A DNA stretch of 61,463 bases from Tepidibacillus fermentans (GTDB taxonomy: Bacteria > Bacillota > Bacilli > Tepidibacillales > Tepidibacillaceae): positions 1 to 61,463 of the forward strand of contig NZ_SMAB01000014.1 in the NCBI RefSeq assembly GCF_004342885.1, read 5' to 3'. A program made the position numbers and the translations under genes. The notes below the pieces were generated by a model. It was not told the DNA's origin. It worked only from the letters and a program-made list of their open reading frames with translations, and made no database searches. This document shows positions 44,710 through 54,223 of the stretch, piece after piece (the first letter of the stretch is position 1; each line of letters opens with the position of its first letter).

Positions 44710-44758
44710 TATTTAAAAATGGATTCAATTTTACTTACGTAGAATGACTTTTCGATTT

Positions 44759-46057
44759 TTATTTTTTTAGAATCATTTTGATATATTCTTCTGGCATGAA
44801 AATCCGAGGTATAAATATTTTTTTATTACGAATTTGTCGTATTGTATCAGAAATATTTGATAACTCTTCATAGTTTCCTTTTTTATCAAAGAGAATAATT
44901 TGCTCTGTTGCTACCTTTTTATTGCTTGAACTTTCATTTCGAAGGATATAATCATCCTCATAAGAGCTGATAATGGCCTCATCTTTTAGATATATATACT
45001 GATGGGGAATCCCTTTTTCTTTGGATAAAGCTAAAACTTTTTCGAATAGAGCCATTTCATTCATTTGATCGATGGGGACTGTTTTATATAGTTTTCGATG
45101 AACGAATCTAGAACATAGATCACTTAAAATCGGGTCCTGATGATCTTTCCATTGATAAATATAGAACCAAATAGTATTGTCGGTAAGTCCAAGATAATTT
45201 TTAATTGTTTTTGGGTTAAGTCCATTAATCAGTATCTCATATAGGTCGTTTGGTAATTCTAATTTACCTTCTTTATTTAACTCAATCGCTCGTTCAAAAA
45301 TTCGATCGATTAATAATTCTGCACTTCTACTCGTTTTATGATAATAAACATTGACGTACATATAATATCGAGCCATTACAAAATCTTCAGCAATACTAAG
45401 ACCTTTGTCTTTATCTAAACCTACTTCAATCTCACCATTAACTTCTCCGATCCGCAAAACATGAATTAACCATTCAAGATCAAAATATCCGTATCCTGCA
45501 CCTGTCATTTTTGAATCTCTTAATAAATAGTCGATTCGATCTGCATCTAATTGACTAGACAACAACTTTACTAGTGCTCTTGATGAATGAGTACGTTGAA
45601 TCACATCAGCAACATCTTGCGCAAAGCCTTGTCGATAATTTTCAAGAACCTGATGGATTTCTGTATCACCAAGGATAATGGCAATTGTCCATTTTTCATG
45701 CCTGATTTTTGTTGTTTTTTCAAGTACATGTGAGAATGGACCGTGGCCGATATCATGTAATAATGCAGCAGTAAGGGCTAGTAATCGATGCTCCTTCAAC
45801 TCATGAATGAATGGCTGAATATTATCCCCTTTTAAACTTGTTAGCTTATCCAGTAAGCGTTTCATGACATGTGTAACACCTAAGGAATGGGTGAAACGAG
45901 TATGTTCTGCTCCTGGAAAGGTAAAAGACGTTAATCCCAATTGCCGGATATGTCTTAATCGTTGAAAATCTAGAGTATCAATTAGATCTAATAATAATCG
46001 TTCTTCATTCTTATCAAATTGAATAATATTATGGACAGGATCACGTATCGTTTTCAT
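44759..46057 (-). CDS. ywfO: HD-domain phosphohydrolase, YwfO-like
   Basis: This 432-residue HD protein begins MKTIRDPVHNIIQFDKNEERLLLDL. It carries FPGAEHTRFTHSLG and LLHDIGHGPFSH metal-binding motifs and QLDADRIDYLLRDS, all shared with YwfO and the dGTPase-related HD family. Such enzymes hydrolyse dNTPs, sometimes activated by another nucleotide; the exact substrate is not given by sequence. Confidence 0.85.
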   Translation of the reverse strand: MKTIRDPVHNIIQFDKNEERLLLDLIDTLDFQRLRHIRQLGLTSFTFPGAEHTRFTHSLGVTHVMKRLLDKLTSLKGDNIQPFIHELKEHRLLALTAALLHDIGHGPFSHVLEKTTKIRHEKWTIAIILGDTEIHQVLENYRQGFAQDVADVIQRTHSSRALVKLLSSQLDADRIDYLLRDSKMTGAGYGYFDLEWLIHVLRIGEVNGEIEVGLDKDKGLSIAEDFVMARYYMYVNVYYHKTSRSAELLIDRIFERAIELNKEGKLELPNDLYEILINGLNPKTIKNYLGLTDNTIWFYIYQWKDHQDPILSDLCSRFVHRKLYKTVPIDQMNEMALFEKVLALSKEKGIPHQYIYLKDEAIISSYEDDYILRNESSSNKKVATEQIILFDKKGNYEELSNISDTIRQIRNKKIFIPRIFMPEEYIKMILKK

Positions 46058-46396
46058 GATTATCCCCCAATAAAAGAATAGAAAACTTTTTTACTATGTT
46101 GTTCCACAATTACAGAAAAAAATCCTCCTAACTTATTTATCCTTCCCCTACTTTTTAACATAAATCTCGAATCTAGTCTTTCCCTTTAAATCTACGCAAT
46201 ACATTGTCAACCTATTGATCTACTGTATTACTTGATCGTCTTAGATTTCATAAAAACTTCTTTATAAAAATACGATATATTGTGAAGTTTACTAAAACCT
46301 TAAGATTAGCTAATTCCAGCCCTAGTTTTGTCCAAGAAGCTCTGAATTTAGCCCCCTTTTTATTTTGACTCGAACAACTCTGTCATCAAATCGTGG
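46058..46396. other. geneless AT-rich region
   Basis: About 340 bases without an ORF, with several T-runs and no clear hairpin or repeat. It must hold the promoter of the upstream ywfO-like gene and the end of the DUF2573-like transcript. Nothing further is recognisable. Confidence 0.5.
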
Positions 46397-46660
46397 TTAC
46401 TTATTCTGATTATTTTTTACTTGGCTTCTGTATTCTTCATTTAATTTTTTGATTTCAGCATAAAGACCTTTAATAACTTCTCTCTCTTCTGGGAACGATC
46501 CTCCCCAGTGATTCGTTAATGCTGGCATTGTTTTAGAAATATGATTATATAAGGCCCAAACTTTTACTTTTTCTTTTAATTCCTCATTACTTTCGCCAAG
46601 TAGTAATTCTGTATATTTTTCAATTAGCCCATCAAATGATTCTAAAAACTTTACCTCCAT
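46397..46660 (-). CDS. DUF2573 (YusU-like) protein
   Basis: An 87-residue helical protein (FDGLIEKYTELLLGES, VKVWALYNHISKTMPALTNHW) that fits the small YusU/DUF2573 family from memory. It has no TM segment. The function is unknown. It is separated from csp by a terminator. Confidence 0.58.
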   Translation of the reverse strand: MEVKFLESFDGLIEKYTELLLGESNEELKEKVKVWALYNHISKTMPALTNHWGGSFPEEREVIKGLYAEIKKLNEEYRSQVKNNQNK

Positions 46661-46776
46661 ATGAACACTCCATTCTTATAGATTTGCGATCTTCCATAAA
46701 CATCATAAAACTCCTACCTGAAAAAAAGCAAATGGACGAGATGTAAAGCTAAGGAAGACAAAAGATGATGTGATTG

Positions 46777-46810
46777 AAAAAAGAAAGAGCCATGATGTTG
46801 GCTCTTTCTT
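46777..46810 (-). terminator. terminator of csp
   Basis: AAAGAGCC / GGCTCTTT with an 8-nt loop, then CTTTTTT on the minus strand. Confidence 0.9.
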
Positions 46811-46831
46811 CAATATATATTGCTATATATA

Positions 46832-47029
46832 TTATAGTTTTACAACATTAGCAGCTTGAGGTCCGCGGTTACCTTCAACGATATCGAAGCTAACTTCTTG
46901 GCCTTCTTCCAATGTCTTAAAACCTTCGCCTTGGATAGCTGAATAATGTACGAATACGTCGTTTCCACCTTCAACTTCGATGAATCCAAAACCTTTTTCT
47001 GCATTAAACCATTTTACTTTACCTTGCAT
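46832..47029 (-). CDS. csp: cold-shock protein (CspB/CspD type)
   Basis: A 65-residue single-strand nucleic-acid-binding OB-fold protein: [19 protein letters not shown] contains RNP1 (KGFGFI) and VFVHYSA is RNP2. Family members act as RNA chaperones and transcription antiterminators. TAGGAGG precedes the start. A 5' leader of about 180 bases contains a full intrinsic terminator at 47110-47169. Confidence 0.95.
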   Translation of the reverse strand: MQGKVKWFNAEKGFGFIEVEGGNDVFVHYSAIQGEGFKTLEEGQEVSFDIVEGNRGPQAANVVKL

Positions 47030-47109
47030 TTGATAAGCCTCCTAAAAAACTGTGCACATTTGTGCATGTAGTAAATTAACCATTTGACCTCATTATGCAG
47101 CTATGTAAT

Positions 47110-47213
47110 AAAAAAATACCCCAGAGTTGTCGTTAGGAAAATAAAACTCGTCCTCACAACAATGGGGTACGACCTTCTTATTTCCAAAACTATATAACTC
47201 AGTTAAATGGCTT
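47110..47213 (-). ncRNA. terminator-ending leader RNA or small RNA upstream of csp
   Basis: From a strong promoter (-10 at 47220) the minus-strand transcript would run about 104 nt. It ends in TACCCCATTGTTGTG ... GACAACTCTGGGGTA followed by seven Ts, a good intrinsic terminator. About 80 bases further lies csp, with no other promoter visible. So it is either a discrete small RNA or a csp attenuator read through under some conditions. Confidence 0.6.
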
Positions 47214-47219
47214 ATATTA

Positions 47220-47248
47220 ACTATACAATAATTTCTAATCAGAGTCAA
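47220..47248 (-). promoter_or_regulatory. promoter of the csp leader RNA
   Basis: On the minus strand TTGACT (47243-47248), a 17-base spacer, TATAGT (47220-47225): five of six consensus bases in each hexamer. Confidence 0.75.
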
Positions 47249-47367
47249 CTAAAAACAAACCTATTTAAAAAATTACCAAAATATATTTATCAAAAAGTTC
47301 ATTAAGTATAAATTTGAAATATTTTTCCCATGATGGTAAGAAGAAGTTAGTTGAAAGGACTGATTTA

Positions 47368-48696
47368 ATGAACCATTTATTAAATGCACGTTTTTTATTT
47401 GGACTTACGATGGCAGTTCATATTATTTTTGCAGTCTTAGGCGTAGGTATTCCACTAATGATGCTTATCGCAGAAATCACTTTTCAAAAAACAAAAGATC
47501 GCGATTATGCCATTATGACGAAACGATGGACAAAAACATTCACAATTTTACTTGGTGTAGGAATTCCTACCGGTACAATCGCAAGTGTACAGCTTTCGGT
47601 ATTGTGGCCTTCATTTATGGAAGCAGTGGGAAAAGTAATCTCTTTACCATTCCAAATTGAAATTTATGCTTTCTTTTTAGAATCGATCTTTATGACCATT
47701 TACGTATATGCTGCAGATCGTATTTCTAATCCATTACGAATTTTAAGCTTAACTTTAGTCACTATTGGGGCTATACTCTCAGCTATTCTAATAACAAATG
47801 TTCATGCTTGGCAAGAAACACCGTCAGGTTTTGATTATGTAAATGGTGAGTTTTTAAATGTGAACCCATGGAAAGCTTTTTTTAATCCTATATTTTTAAC
47901 TACAGCATCCCATGTAGTAACATCAGCTTTTATGGTTGGTTCCTTTATGATCGTAACAGTTGCGGCCTATAAGATGCTAAGAAAAGGTGTAAACGAGCGA
48001 GAATACAAATTCCACCAAAAAGCATTAATGATCGCTTTAGCTGTAGGTGGGCTTTCAGGAGTAGCTACCGCTTTAAATGGACATGATTCAGCGATGAAAC
48101 TGCATATATTTCAACCTGAAAAACTGGCAGCTGCAGAGGGATTGTTTGAGACAACAGCCAACGCACCTCTCGCAGTAGGGGGGATAGTCGATCCGAATAC
48201 TCAACAAGTCAAATGGGCATTACAAGTTCCTAGTTTGTTAAGCATCTTGGCAACAGGTAAACCAAGCGGAATCGTAAGAGGACTTAATGAGTTTCCTAGA
48301 GATGAATGGCCGCCATTAGTTACACATATCTTATTTGATTCAATGGTTGGTGTTGGAACTCTTCTGATTTTACTTGCTGTTTTAGGTTTTTGGTTTAAAC
48401 GTATCAATAAAGATCGCCGTTTTCCAAAATGGTTACTGTGGGGATTTGTTCTTTCTGGGCCGTTATCGATTGCTGGGATCGAATTAGGATGGTCTTTTTC
48501 AGAAATTGGCCGTCAGCCTTGGACAATCTATCGGGTTTTACGAACATCAGAAGCAGTAACGACGAATGGTAATATGGGATTGTTCTTTTTGATTTTTGTT
48601 GGATTATACGTATTACTAGGAGTTATTACATTACTGGTTCTACGGTACTATTTTAAACGTCATCCATTAAGCAAAGATCTAGAAAAGATAAACTAA
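47368..48696 (+). CDS. cydA: cytochrome bd-type quinol oxidase subunit I (YthA-like)
   Basis: This subunit I has about 442 residues and nine or so TM helices. His17 in TMAVHIIFAV (haem b595 ligand), HVVTSAFMVG (haem b558 side) and GWSFSEIGRQPW (conserved quinol-site GRQPW) are present. It has a short Q-loop and resembles the YthA/CioA branch more than B. subtilis CydA. I start at ATG 47368, preceded by GAAAGGAC. It reduces oxygen with high affinity. cydCD assembly genes are not in the window. Confidence 0.87.
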   Translation: MNHLLNARFLFGLTMAVHIIFAVLGVGIPLMMLIAEITFQKTKDRDYAIMTKRWTKTFTILLGVGIPTGTIASVQLSVLWPSFMEAVGKVISLPFQIEIYAFFLESIFMTIYVYAADRISNPLRILSLTLVTIGAILSAILITNVHAWQETPSGFDYVNGEFLNVNPWKAFFNPIFLTTASHVVTSAFMVGSFMIVTVAAYKMLRKGVNEREYKFHQKALMIALAVGGLSGVATALNGHDSAMKLHIFQPEKLAAAEGLFETTANAPLAVGGIVDPNTQQVKWALQVPSLLSILATGKPSGIVRGLNEFPRDEWPPLVTHILFDSMVGVGTLLILLAVLGFWFKRINKDRRFPKWLLWGFVLSGPLSIAGIELGWSFSEIGRQPWTIYRVLRTSEAVTTNGNMGLFFLIFVGLYVLLGVITLLVLRYYFKRHPLSKDLEKIN

Positions 48697-48717
48697 ACAT
48701 GAAGGTTGGTGAATGAG

Positions 48718-49740
48718 ATGAGTGAGACACAATTTAGTATCGCTTTACTATGGTTATTTATCTTTATCTATTCAATCGCAGGATCACTTGATTTTGGTAC
48801 CGGTTTTTGGTCAATGGTTTACTCTAACCGAAAAGATACGAAAGCAGGAGATATAGCAAATAAGTATCTATCACCTGCTTGGGAAATTACCAATGTTTTA
48901 TTAGTTATGTTTGTTGTGGCTTTAGTTAGTTTTTTCCCAAATGCTACTTTTACCTTAGGAACTGCATTGATGGTACCTGCGAATTTGATTTTAGTTTTAC
49001 TAAGCATTAGAACGGCTTTTATGGTTTTTGCCTATTCTGCAAAAGAATATAAAACCATCCTGAATCGAGTTTCTGGAGTTACAGGTATTTTGGTTCCAGC
49101 ACTGCTTGTCGTTGTATTACCAATTACTCATGGGGGATTTATTCAAGATGTTAATGGAGTACTACAACTTCCGCTAAGTAAAGTATTTACGAGTCCAACC
49201 GTTTATGCTTTTATTGGAATGGCAATTAGTATGACCTTGTATCTTTCAGCATTGCTATTAGCCGATTACGCTAGTATTACTGGAGACCGATCTGCTTTAG
49301 ATATTTATCGTAAACACAGTATGTGGATTGGGCCATTTACGATATTGCTAGGCTTTTTAATCATTTTAGCCATAAAAAATGAAGCCAATTGGTTATATGT
49401 GAACCTTCGGAACTATTTATTATGGATTATCCTTTCAGTTTTATCATTTTTCGTAGGGTATTGGTCTTTATGGAGAACGCAAAATGATACGAATGAAGAG
49501 AGTCGAGGACCAAGAATTGCCTTGATATCTGTAATCGTTCAATTATTCTTCGCCAGTTATGCCTATGGAAAAGCACACTTACCCTACTTAGTCTATCCCA
49601 CTACGATTCAGGAAAGTATTACAAATAGCGCAATGTACCGAGCATTAGTTGTTTCTTATATCGTTGGAACATTTCTTATGTTACCAGCGTTTATCTGGCA
49701 TTGGAGATTGTTTATCCGTAACCGGGAGTATGTCAAATAG
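48718..49740 (+). CDS. cydB: cytochrome bd-type oxidase subunit II (YthB-like)
   Basis: A membrane subunit of about 340 residues and eight to nine TM helices, with the family motif YSIAGSLDFGTGFW near the start. It partners subunit I, beginning 21 bases after its stop. The start is ATG 48718 with AAGGTTGGTG upstream; earlier in-frame TTG/GTG codons overlap that site. Confidence 0.85.
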   Translation: MSETQFSIALLWLFIFIYSIAGSLDFGTGFWSMVYSNRKDTKAGDIANKYLSPAWEITNVLLVMFVVALVSFFPNATFTLGTALMVPANLILVLLSIRTAFMVFAYSAKEYKTILNRVSGVTGILVPALLVVVLPITHGGFIQDVNGVLQLPLSKVFTSPTVYAFIGMAISMTLYLSALLLADYASITGDRSALDIYRKHSMWIGPFTILLGFLIILAIKNEANWLYVNLRNYLLWIILSVLSFFVGYWSLWRTQNDTNEESRGPRIALISVIVQLFFASYAYGKAHLPYLVYPTTIQESITNSAMYRALVVSYIVGTFLMLPAFIWHWRLFIRNREYVK

Positions 49741-49778
49741 AAGTTTCGTTTTAAAAAGGATAGATAGGATATATCATC

Positions 49779-49807
49779 AGAGCCACTAATAAAGCTGGCT
49801 CTTTTTC
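49779..49807 (+). terminator. terminator of cydAB-like operon
   Basis: AGAGCCA / TGGCTCT with a 10-nt loop, then TTTTTC, between convergent operons. Confidence 0.88.
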
Positions 49808-49830
49808 TTTGTACGCCCGAAATTAGTACC

Positions 49831-51759
49831 CTACTGATCTCTTATCAGCAATTTTCCTTCTAATGGTTTTAATGTGAGTATGAATACGCCGTCTTCAATT
49901 ACAATCTCCTCATGTAGATTTAGTAGATTTTTCAGGCGACCATTTGGTACCCACTTTGAAATATCCGATACAATACGTCTTTCCTCAAAAAGATTGCGAT
50001 TGAACAATACGATTGCAGTATTTGCTTTTCTTCTTTGGCCTAAAGCATCTAGACCATCCTTAATCTGTCTTACAAATCCATAAACATCTGAATCAAAAAA
50101 AAGGGAGATCCATTCACCTGTTCGCAGTACATCATAGTCATTGCGTATGGCGATCATTTTTTGAAACCATTCTAATAGATCATGATTTTCCCGACCCCAT
50201 GGATAGCCCCTTCGATTAAAAGGATCGTTTCCACCTTGTAGTCCTACTTCATCTCCATAATAAATCGATGGAACACCTGGAAAGGTCATTTGCCAAAGCG
50301 TTGCTATTTTTAATCTTGCAATTGACATATTTCTTTTCTGCTCCAAATTCAAATGTTGCGGCAATTCCTCTTGTAAAACGGTAAGAATTCGAGGAACATC
50401 ATGACTTCCTAACAAATTCATTAAACTATAAAAATAATGGATAGGGTAATTCTCATAGAGACTCATTAATGTAGAATGAACGGCAAAAGCATCCTTATGA
50501 CCTAATAGAAAGTCAATGACGATCTTTCGGAATGGATAATTCGTCACGGAATCTAATTCTTCACCATAGAAATATTCACGTCTTTGGCCATAACTAATTT
50601 TGTTCGAGGCATCTTCCCACACTTCCCCGATTAAGACGGCTTCTGAATCCTGCTCTTTTAAAACCTCCTTGAACCTTTTGATAAACGTATCGGGAAGTTC
50701 ATCAGCCACATCAAGTCTCCAGCCCTTAATTCCAGTACTTAGCCAATGTTTTAACACGCTATTCTGACCATAGATCACAAAGTTCTGGTAAGAAGTATCC
50801 AATTCGTTCACATTGGGTAATAAGTCAATCCCCCACCAACAATCATACCAATCTGGAAACTCATTAAAACGATACCAAGAGAAATAAGGGGAGTTTTTAG
50901 ATTGGTATGCACCAATAGATGGATAATTTCCCTCTTTATTGAAATAGATACTATCACTACCGGTATGACTAAAAACACCGTCAAGTATGATAGAAATTCC
51001 TAATTTTTTTGCTTCGTTCACTAAATCGAGAAAAATTTCTTCATCGCCAAACATCGGATCAATCTTATGATAATCTCCTGTATCATATTTATGATTACTT
51101 TGAGCTTCAAAGATAGGGTTAAAATAAATAATGCGTATACCTAGATCCTTTAAATAAGGTAATTTTTTCTTTACACCAATTAGATTGCCGCCAAAGAAGT
51201 CCCAACGAGCGATTCGTCCCGTTTTCTCATCTTTAATATAAATTGGATCGTTTTCCCAATGGGCATGGATTAAACTATTCTTCTTTGGGTTTAACACTTT
51301 GCCATCTTCATTTCCATTATAGAAACGATCGACAAAAATTTGATAGATAACAGCATCATAAAACCAAGTAGGTGGCAATACCTTATTTTGATAAACGGTA
51401 ATTTGATAGGGTCTTGGAAGCTGTTCAGATATTTCACCGATTCCGCCTTGTTTTGCCACATTGTTTCCATAATAATAGCCTCGACCATTCGTTACCACCA
51501 TGAAATAATACCAAAGCAATCCAGTTGTGGGAGGTGTGGTAATTTGAACAAAATAGACACCTTCTTCTCCTTGTAAAGGGGTCATTATAAAATCATTTTT
51601 ATCTTCACCTTCTTTCCAAATGCGAAGCGTTACTGTATCGATCTTACTGATTAATTGTAGTTTTATCTTTAACTCTACTTGTTGGTTACAAGGTACTGCT
51701 CCAAAGGGATTACGATAAAACAAATCATGGGAATTATGGTAGATCCAATTTCTGGCCAT
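49831..51759 (-). CDS. GH13 alpha-glucan hydrolase (neopullulanase/cyclomaltodextrinase-like)
   Basis: This 642-residue glycosidase has an N-terminal beta-sandwich (about 1-125), then a TIM barrel. The catalytic nucleophile Asp is in GWRLDVADE, the acid Glu in LIGEVWED, and the stabilising Asp in LLGSHDVPR. The organisation is that of intracellular maltogenic amylases, neopullulanases or the alpha-amylases found at the end of Bacillus glg operons. It has no signal peptide, so it acts on glycogen or maltodextrin inside the cell. It lies 23 bases downstream of glgP. Confidence 0.88.
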   Translation of the reverse strand: MARNWIYHNSHDLFYRNPFGAVPCNQQVELKIKLQLISKIDTVTLRIWKEGEDKNDFIMTPLQGEEGVYFVQITTPPTTGLLWYYFMVVTNGRGYYYGNNVAKQGGIGEISEQLPRPYQITVYQNKVLPPTWFYDAVIYQIFVDRFYNGNEDGKVLNPKKNSLIHAHWENDPIYIKDEKTGRIARWDFFGGNLIGVKKKLPYLKDLGIRIIYFNPIFEAQSNHKYDTGDYHKIDPMFGDEEIFLDLVNEAKKLGISIILDGVFSHTGSDSIYFNKEGNYPSIGAYQSKNSPYFSWYRFNEFPDWYDCWWGIDLLPNVNELDTSYQNFVIYGQNSVLKHWLSTGIKGWRLDVADELPDTFIKRFKEVLKEQDSEAVLIGEVWEDASNKISYGQRREYFYGEELDSVTNYPFRKIVIDFLLGHKDAFAVHSTLMSLYENYPIHYFYSLMNLLGSHDVPRILTVLQEELPQHLNLEQKRNMSIARLKIATLWQMTFPGVPSIYYGDEVGLQGGNDPFNRRGYPWGRENHDLLEWFQKMIAIRNDYDVLRTGEWISLFFDSDVYGFVRQIKDGLDALGQRRKANTAIVLFNRNLFEERRIVSDISKWVPNGRLKNLLNLHEEIVIEDGVFILTLKPLEGKLLIRDQ

Positions 51760-51782
51760 GTCTCCTCCTTCATCCCCCTAAT

Positions 51783-54212
51783 TTACGGAATAAAAATGGG
51801 ACGAATCTCCCAGGTTCCAGAAGCGTATTCGTAAATCGTTCGATCACTAGAAAAAATTCCAGAATGAGCAATATTGATAATACTTTTTTCTGTCCAAGCC
51901 TTATGATCTCGGTAAGATTGGTCGATTCGTTGCTGTGTATCAGCATAAGCTGCAAAATCTTTGAGAACAAAAAATTCATCATTTTCTTGTAGTAAGGAAT
52001 AGTAGATGAATTTAAATTCAACAACTTCTTTTAAAAAGAAACCGTTCATGAGTTGATCTAAGATTTTTCGCAAACGAGGATCGCTTTGATAAAAATCCCT
52101 TGCTCGATATCCACCTTGTTGATAATAATGTAACACTTCTTGTGGGGTTAAACCGAAAATAAAGATATTATTATCCCCTACTTCATCTTTTATTTCGATA
52201 TTTGCTCCATCTAATGTTCCAAGTGTTAATGCTCCATTCATCATAAATTTCATATTGCCCGTTCCTGAAGCCTCTTTACTTGCTGTTGAAATTTGTTGTC
52301 CAATGTCAGCAGCTGGAATAATTTTTTCTGCCAGTGTAACACCGTAATTCTCTATAAAAATTACTTTGATTTTCCCATGAATCGTTGGATCATTGTTTAT
52401 AACTGTGGCAACGGTATTGATTAACTTAATAATTCTTTTTGCCAAAAAGTATCCTGGCGCAGCCTTAGCCCCAAAAATAAATGTCCGAGGAATAATATCA
52501 AGATCAGGATTCTCTTTTAAACGATTATAGAGGTCCATAATATAAAATACATTTAATAGTTGTCGTTTGTATGCATGAAGTCGTTTCACTTGCACATCAA
52601 AAATTGAATTAGGATCAACGGAAATATTATATTTTTCCTGAATGTAATTGGATAGTGAGATTTTATTTTTCTTTTTAACTAGGAAGATTTGCTCTTGAAA
52701 GGATGGGTCTTTTGCGTAATTTTGTAGATAATTCAAATCGGATGGATGTTCAATCCAATTCGGGCTAATCGTATCGGAGATGATTTTCGCTAATAATGGA
52801 TTTGCCTTTAGTAACCATCTTCGATGCGTAATTCCGTTTGTTTTATTGTGAAACTTATAAGGGAAACATGCATAAAAGTTCTTCATTACTTGTTTCTTTA
52901 AGATTTCTGTATGAATTTTTGATACCCCATTTACCTGATAGCTCCCAACAATTGCGAGATGTGCCATTTTCACTTGCCCATCTGCGATGATTGCCATTTG
53001 ATGGATAAGATCCCATTCACCAGGGTATTTATTCCATAATTCTCGACAAAATCGTTCATTAATCTCTTCGATGATCATATAGATTCTTGGTAATAAGGTT
53101 TTCATCATATCGATTGGCCATCGCTCAAGGGCTTCTTGGAGCGTTGTGTGATTCGTATAGGAAATGGTTCTCGTTGTGATCGACCATGCTTGATCCCATT
53201 CTAAACCTTCTTCATCCATTAGAATTCTCATTAGTTCGGGAATCGCTAATACGGGATGGGTATCATTGATATGAATAGCTACTTTATTTGGAAGATCATG
53301 AATGTCTTGATGCCTTTTTTTATAACTACGAATAATACTTTGAAGACCTGCTGATACAAGAAAATATTGTTGTTTTAAACGAAGAATCTTGCCTTCTTCC
53401 TTACTATCATCTGGATAAAGAAACTCTGAAATCGATTCTGTAGAGCGCTTATAATCTATAATCTTTTGATAGTCTCGGTTATTTAAACATTGAAAATCAA
53501 AATCTTTTATCGCTGATTCGGCACTCCATAATCGTAAAGTATTTACTGTTTTATTCTTATAACCTGGTACTGGAATGTCGTAAGGGACGGCAAGAACCGA
53601 TTCATAGTTTTCATGGTGAAATACTAAACGCTCCCCTACTTTTTCGACCCATACATTTCCACCAAAGCGAACTTCTACTGCTTTATCTGATCGCCTGACT
53701 TCCCAAACGTTCCCTTCTCTTAACCAGTAATCAGGTAGTTCGATCTGGTATCCATCCACAATTTTTTGTTCAAAAAGCCCATATTTATAACGAATTCCAC
53801 ATCCGTGACCAGGTAAATGTAAAGAAGCCAACGAATCAAGAAAGCATGCAGCTAATCTACCTAATCCACCATTCCCTAAGCCAGGATCGGGCTCTTGTTG
53901 CTCAATTTTTTCGAGAGAAATGTCTAAATCCCTTAATCCTTCTTCAACAATTTCACGAATTCCCAAATTTAGCAAATTTGTCCCCAACATGCGGCCAAGC
54001 AAAAATTCAATCGATAGATAATAGACTTGTTTTTCACCTCTTTCACGGTAATTCTTTTTAGTCAAAATCCAATTCTTACTGATATGTTCTTTGACCATAC
54101 TTCCTAAAACCATGAATTGTTCAATAGTTGTCGATTCATTGATATTCTTTCCGTACATATTCTCTAAACGCTCTAAAAAAGCGTTTTTAAACCTCTTCTT
54201 ATCAAGAAACAT
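51783..54212 (-). CDS. glgP: glycogen phosphorylase
   Basis: This GT35 phosphorylase of about 809 residues releases glucose-1-phosphate from glycogen. The PLP lysine is in EASGTGNMKFMMNGA, and FGAKAAPGYFLAK and VKRLHAYKRQLLN are conserved. I start at MFLDKKRF, six bases after AGGAGG; longer forms would overlap glgA. Its gene follows glgA by 11 bases. Confidence 0.95.
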   Translation of the reverse strand: MFLDKKRFKNAFLERLENMYGKNINESTTIEQFMVLGSMVKEHISKNWILTKKNYRERGEKQVYYLSIEFLLGRMLGTNLLNLGIREIVEEGLRDLDISLEKIEQQEPDPGLGNGGLGRLAACFLDSLASLHLPGHGCGIRYKYGLFEQKIVDGYQIELPDYWLREGNVWEVRRSDKAVEVRFGGNVWVEKVGERLVFHHENYESVLAVPYDIPVPGYKNKTVNTLRLWSAESAIKDFDFQCLNNRDYQKIIDYKRSTESISEFLYPDDSKEEGKILRLKQQYFLVSAGLQSIIRSYKKRHQDIHDLPNKVAIHINDTHPVLAIPELMRILMDEEGLEWDQAWSITTRTISYTNHTTLQEALERWPIDMMKTLLPRIYMIIEEINERFCRELWNKYPGEWDLIHQMAIIADGQVKMAHLAIVGSYQVNGVSKIHTEILKKQVMKNFYACFPYKFHNKTNGITHRRWLLKANPLLAKIISDTISPNWIEHPSDLNYLQNYAKDPSFQEQIFLVKKKNKISLSNYIQEKYNISVDPNSIFDVQVKRLHAYKRQLLNVFYIMDLYNRLKENPDLDIIPRTFIFGAKAAPGYFLAKRIIKLINTVATVINNDPTIHGKIKVIFIENYGVTLAEKIIPAADIGQQISTASKEASGTGNMKFMMNGALTLGTLDGANIEIKDEVGDNNIFIFGLTPQEVLHYYQQGGYRARDFYQSDPRLRKILDQLMNGFFLKEVVEFKFIYYSLLQENDEFFVLKDFAAYADTQQRIDQSYRDHKAWTEKSIINIAHSGIFSSDRTIYEYASGTWEIRPIFIP

Positions 54213-54223
54213 CGCCATCCTCC

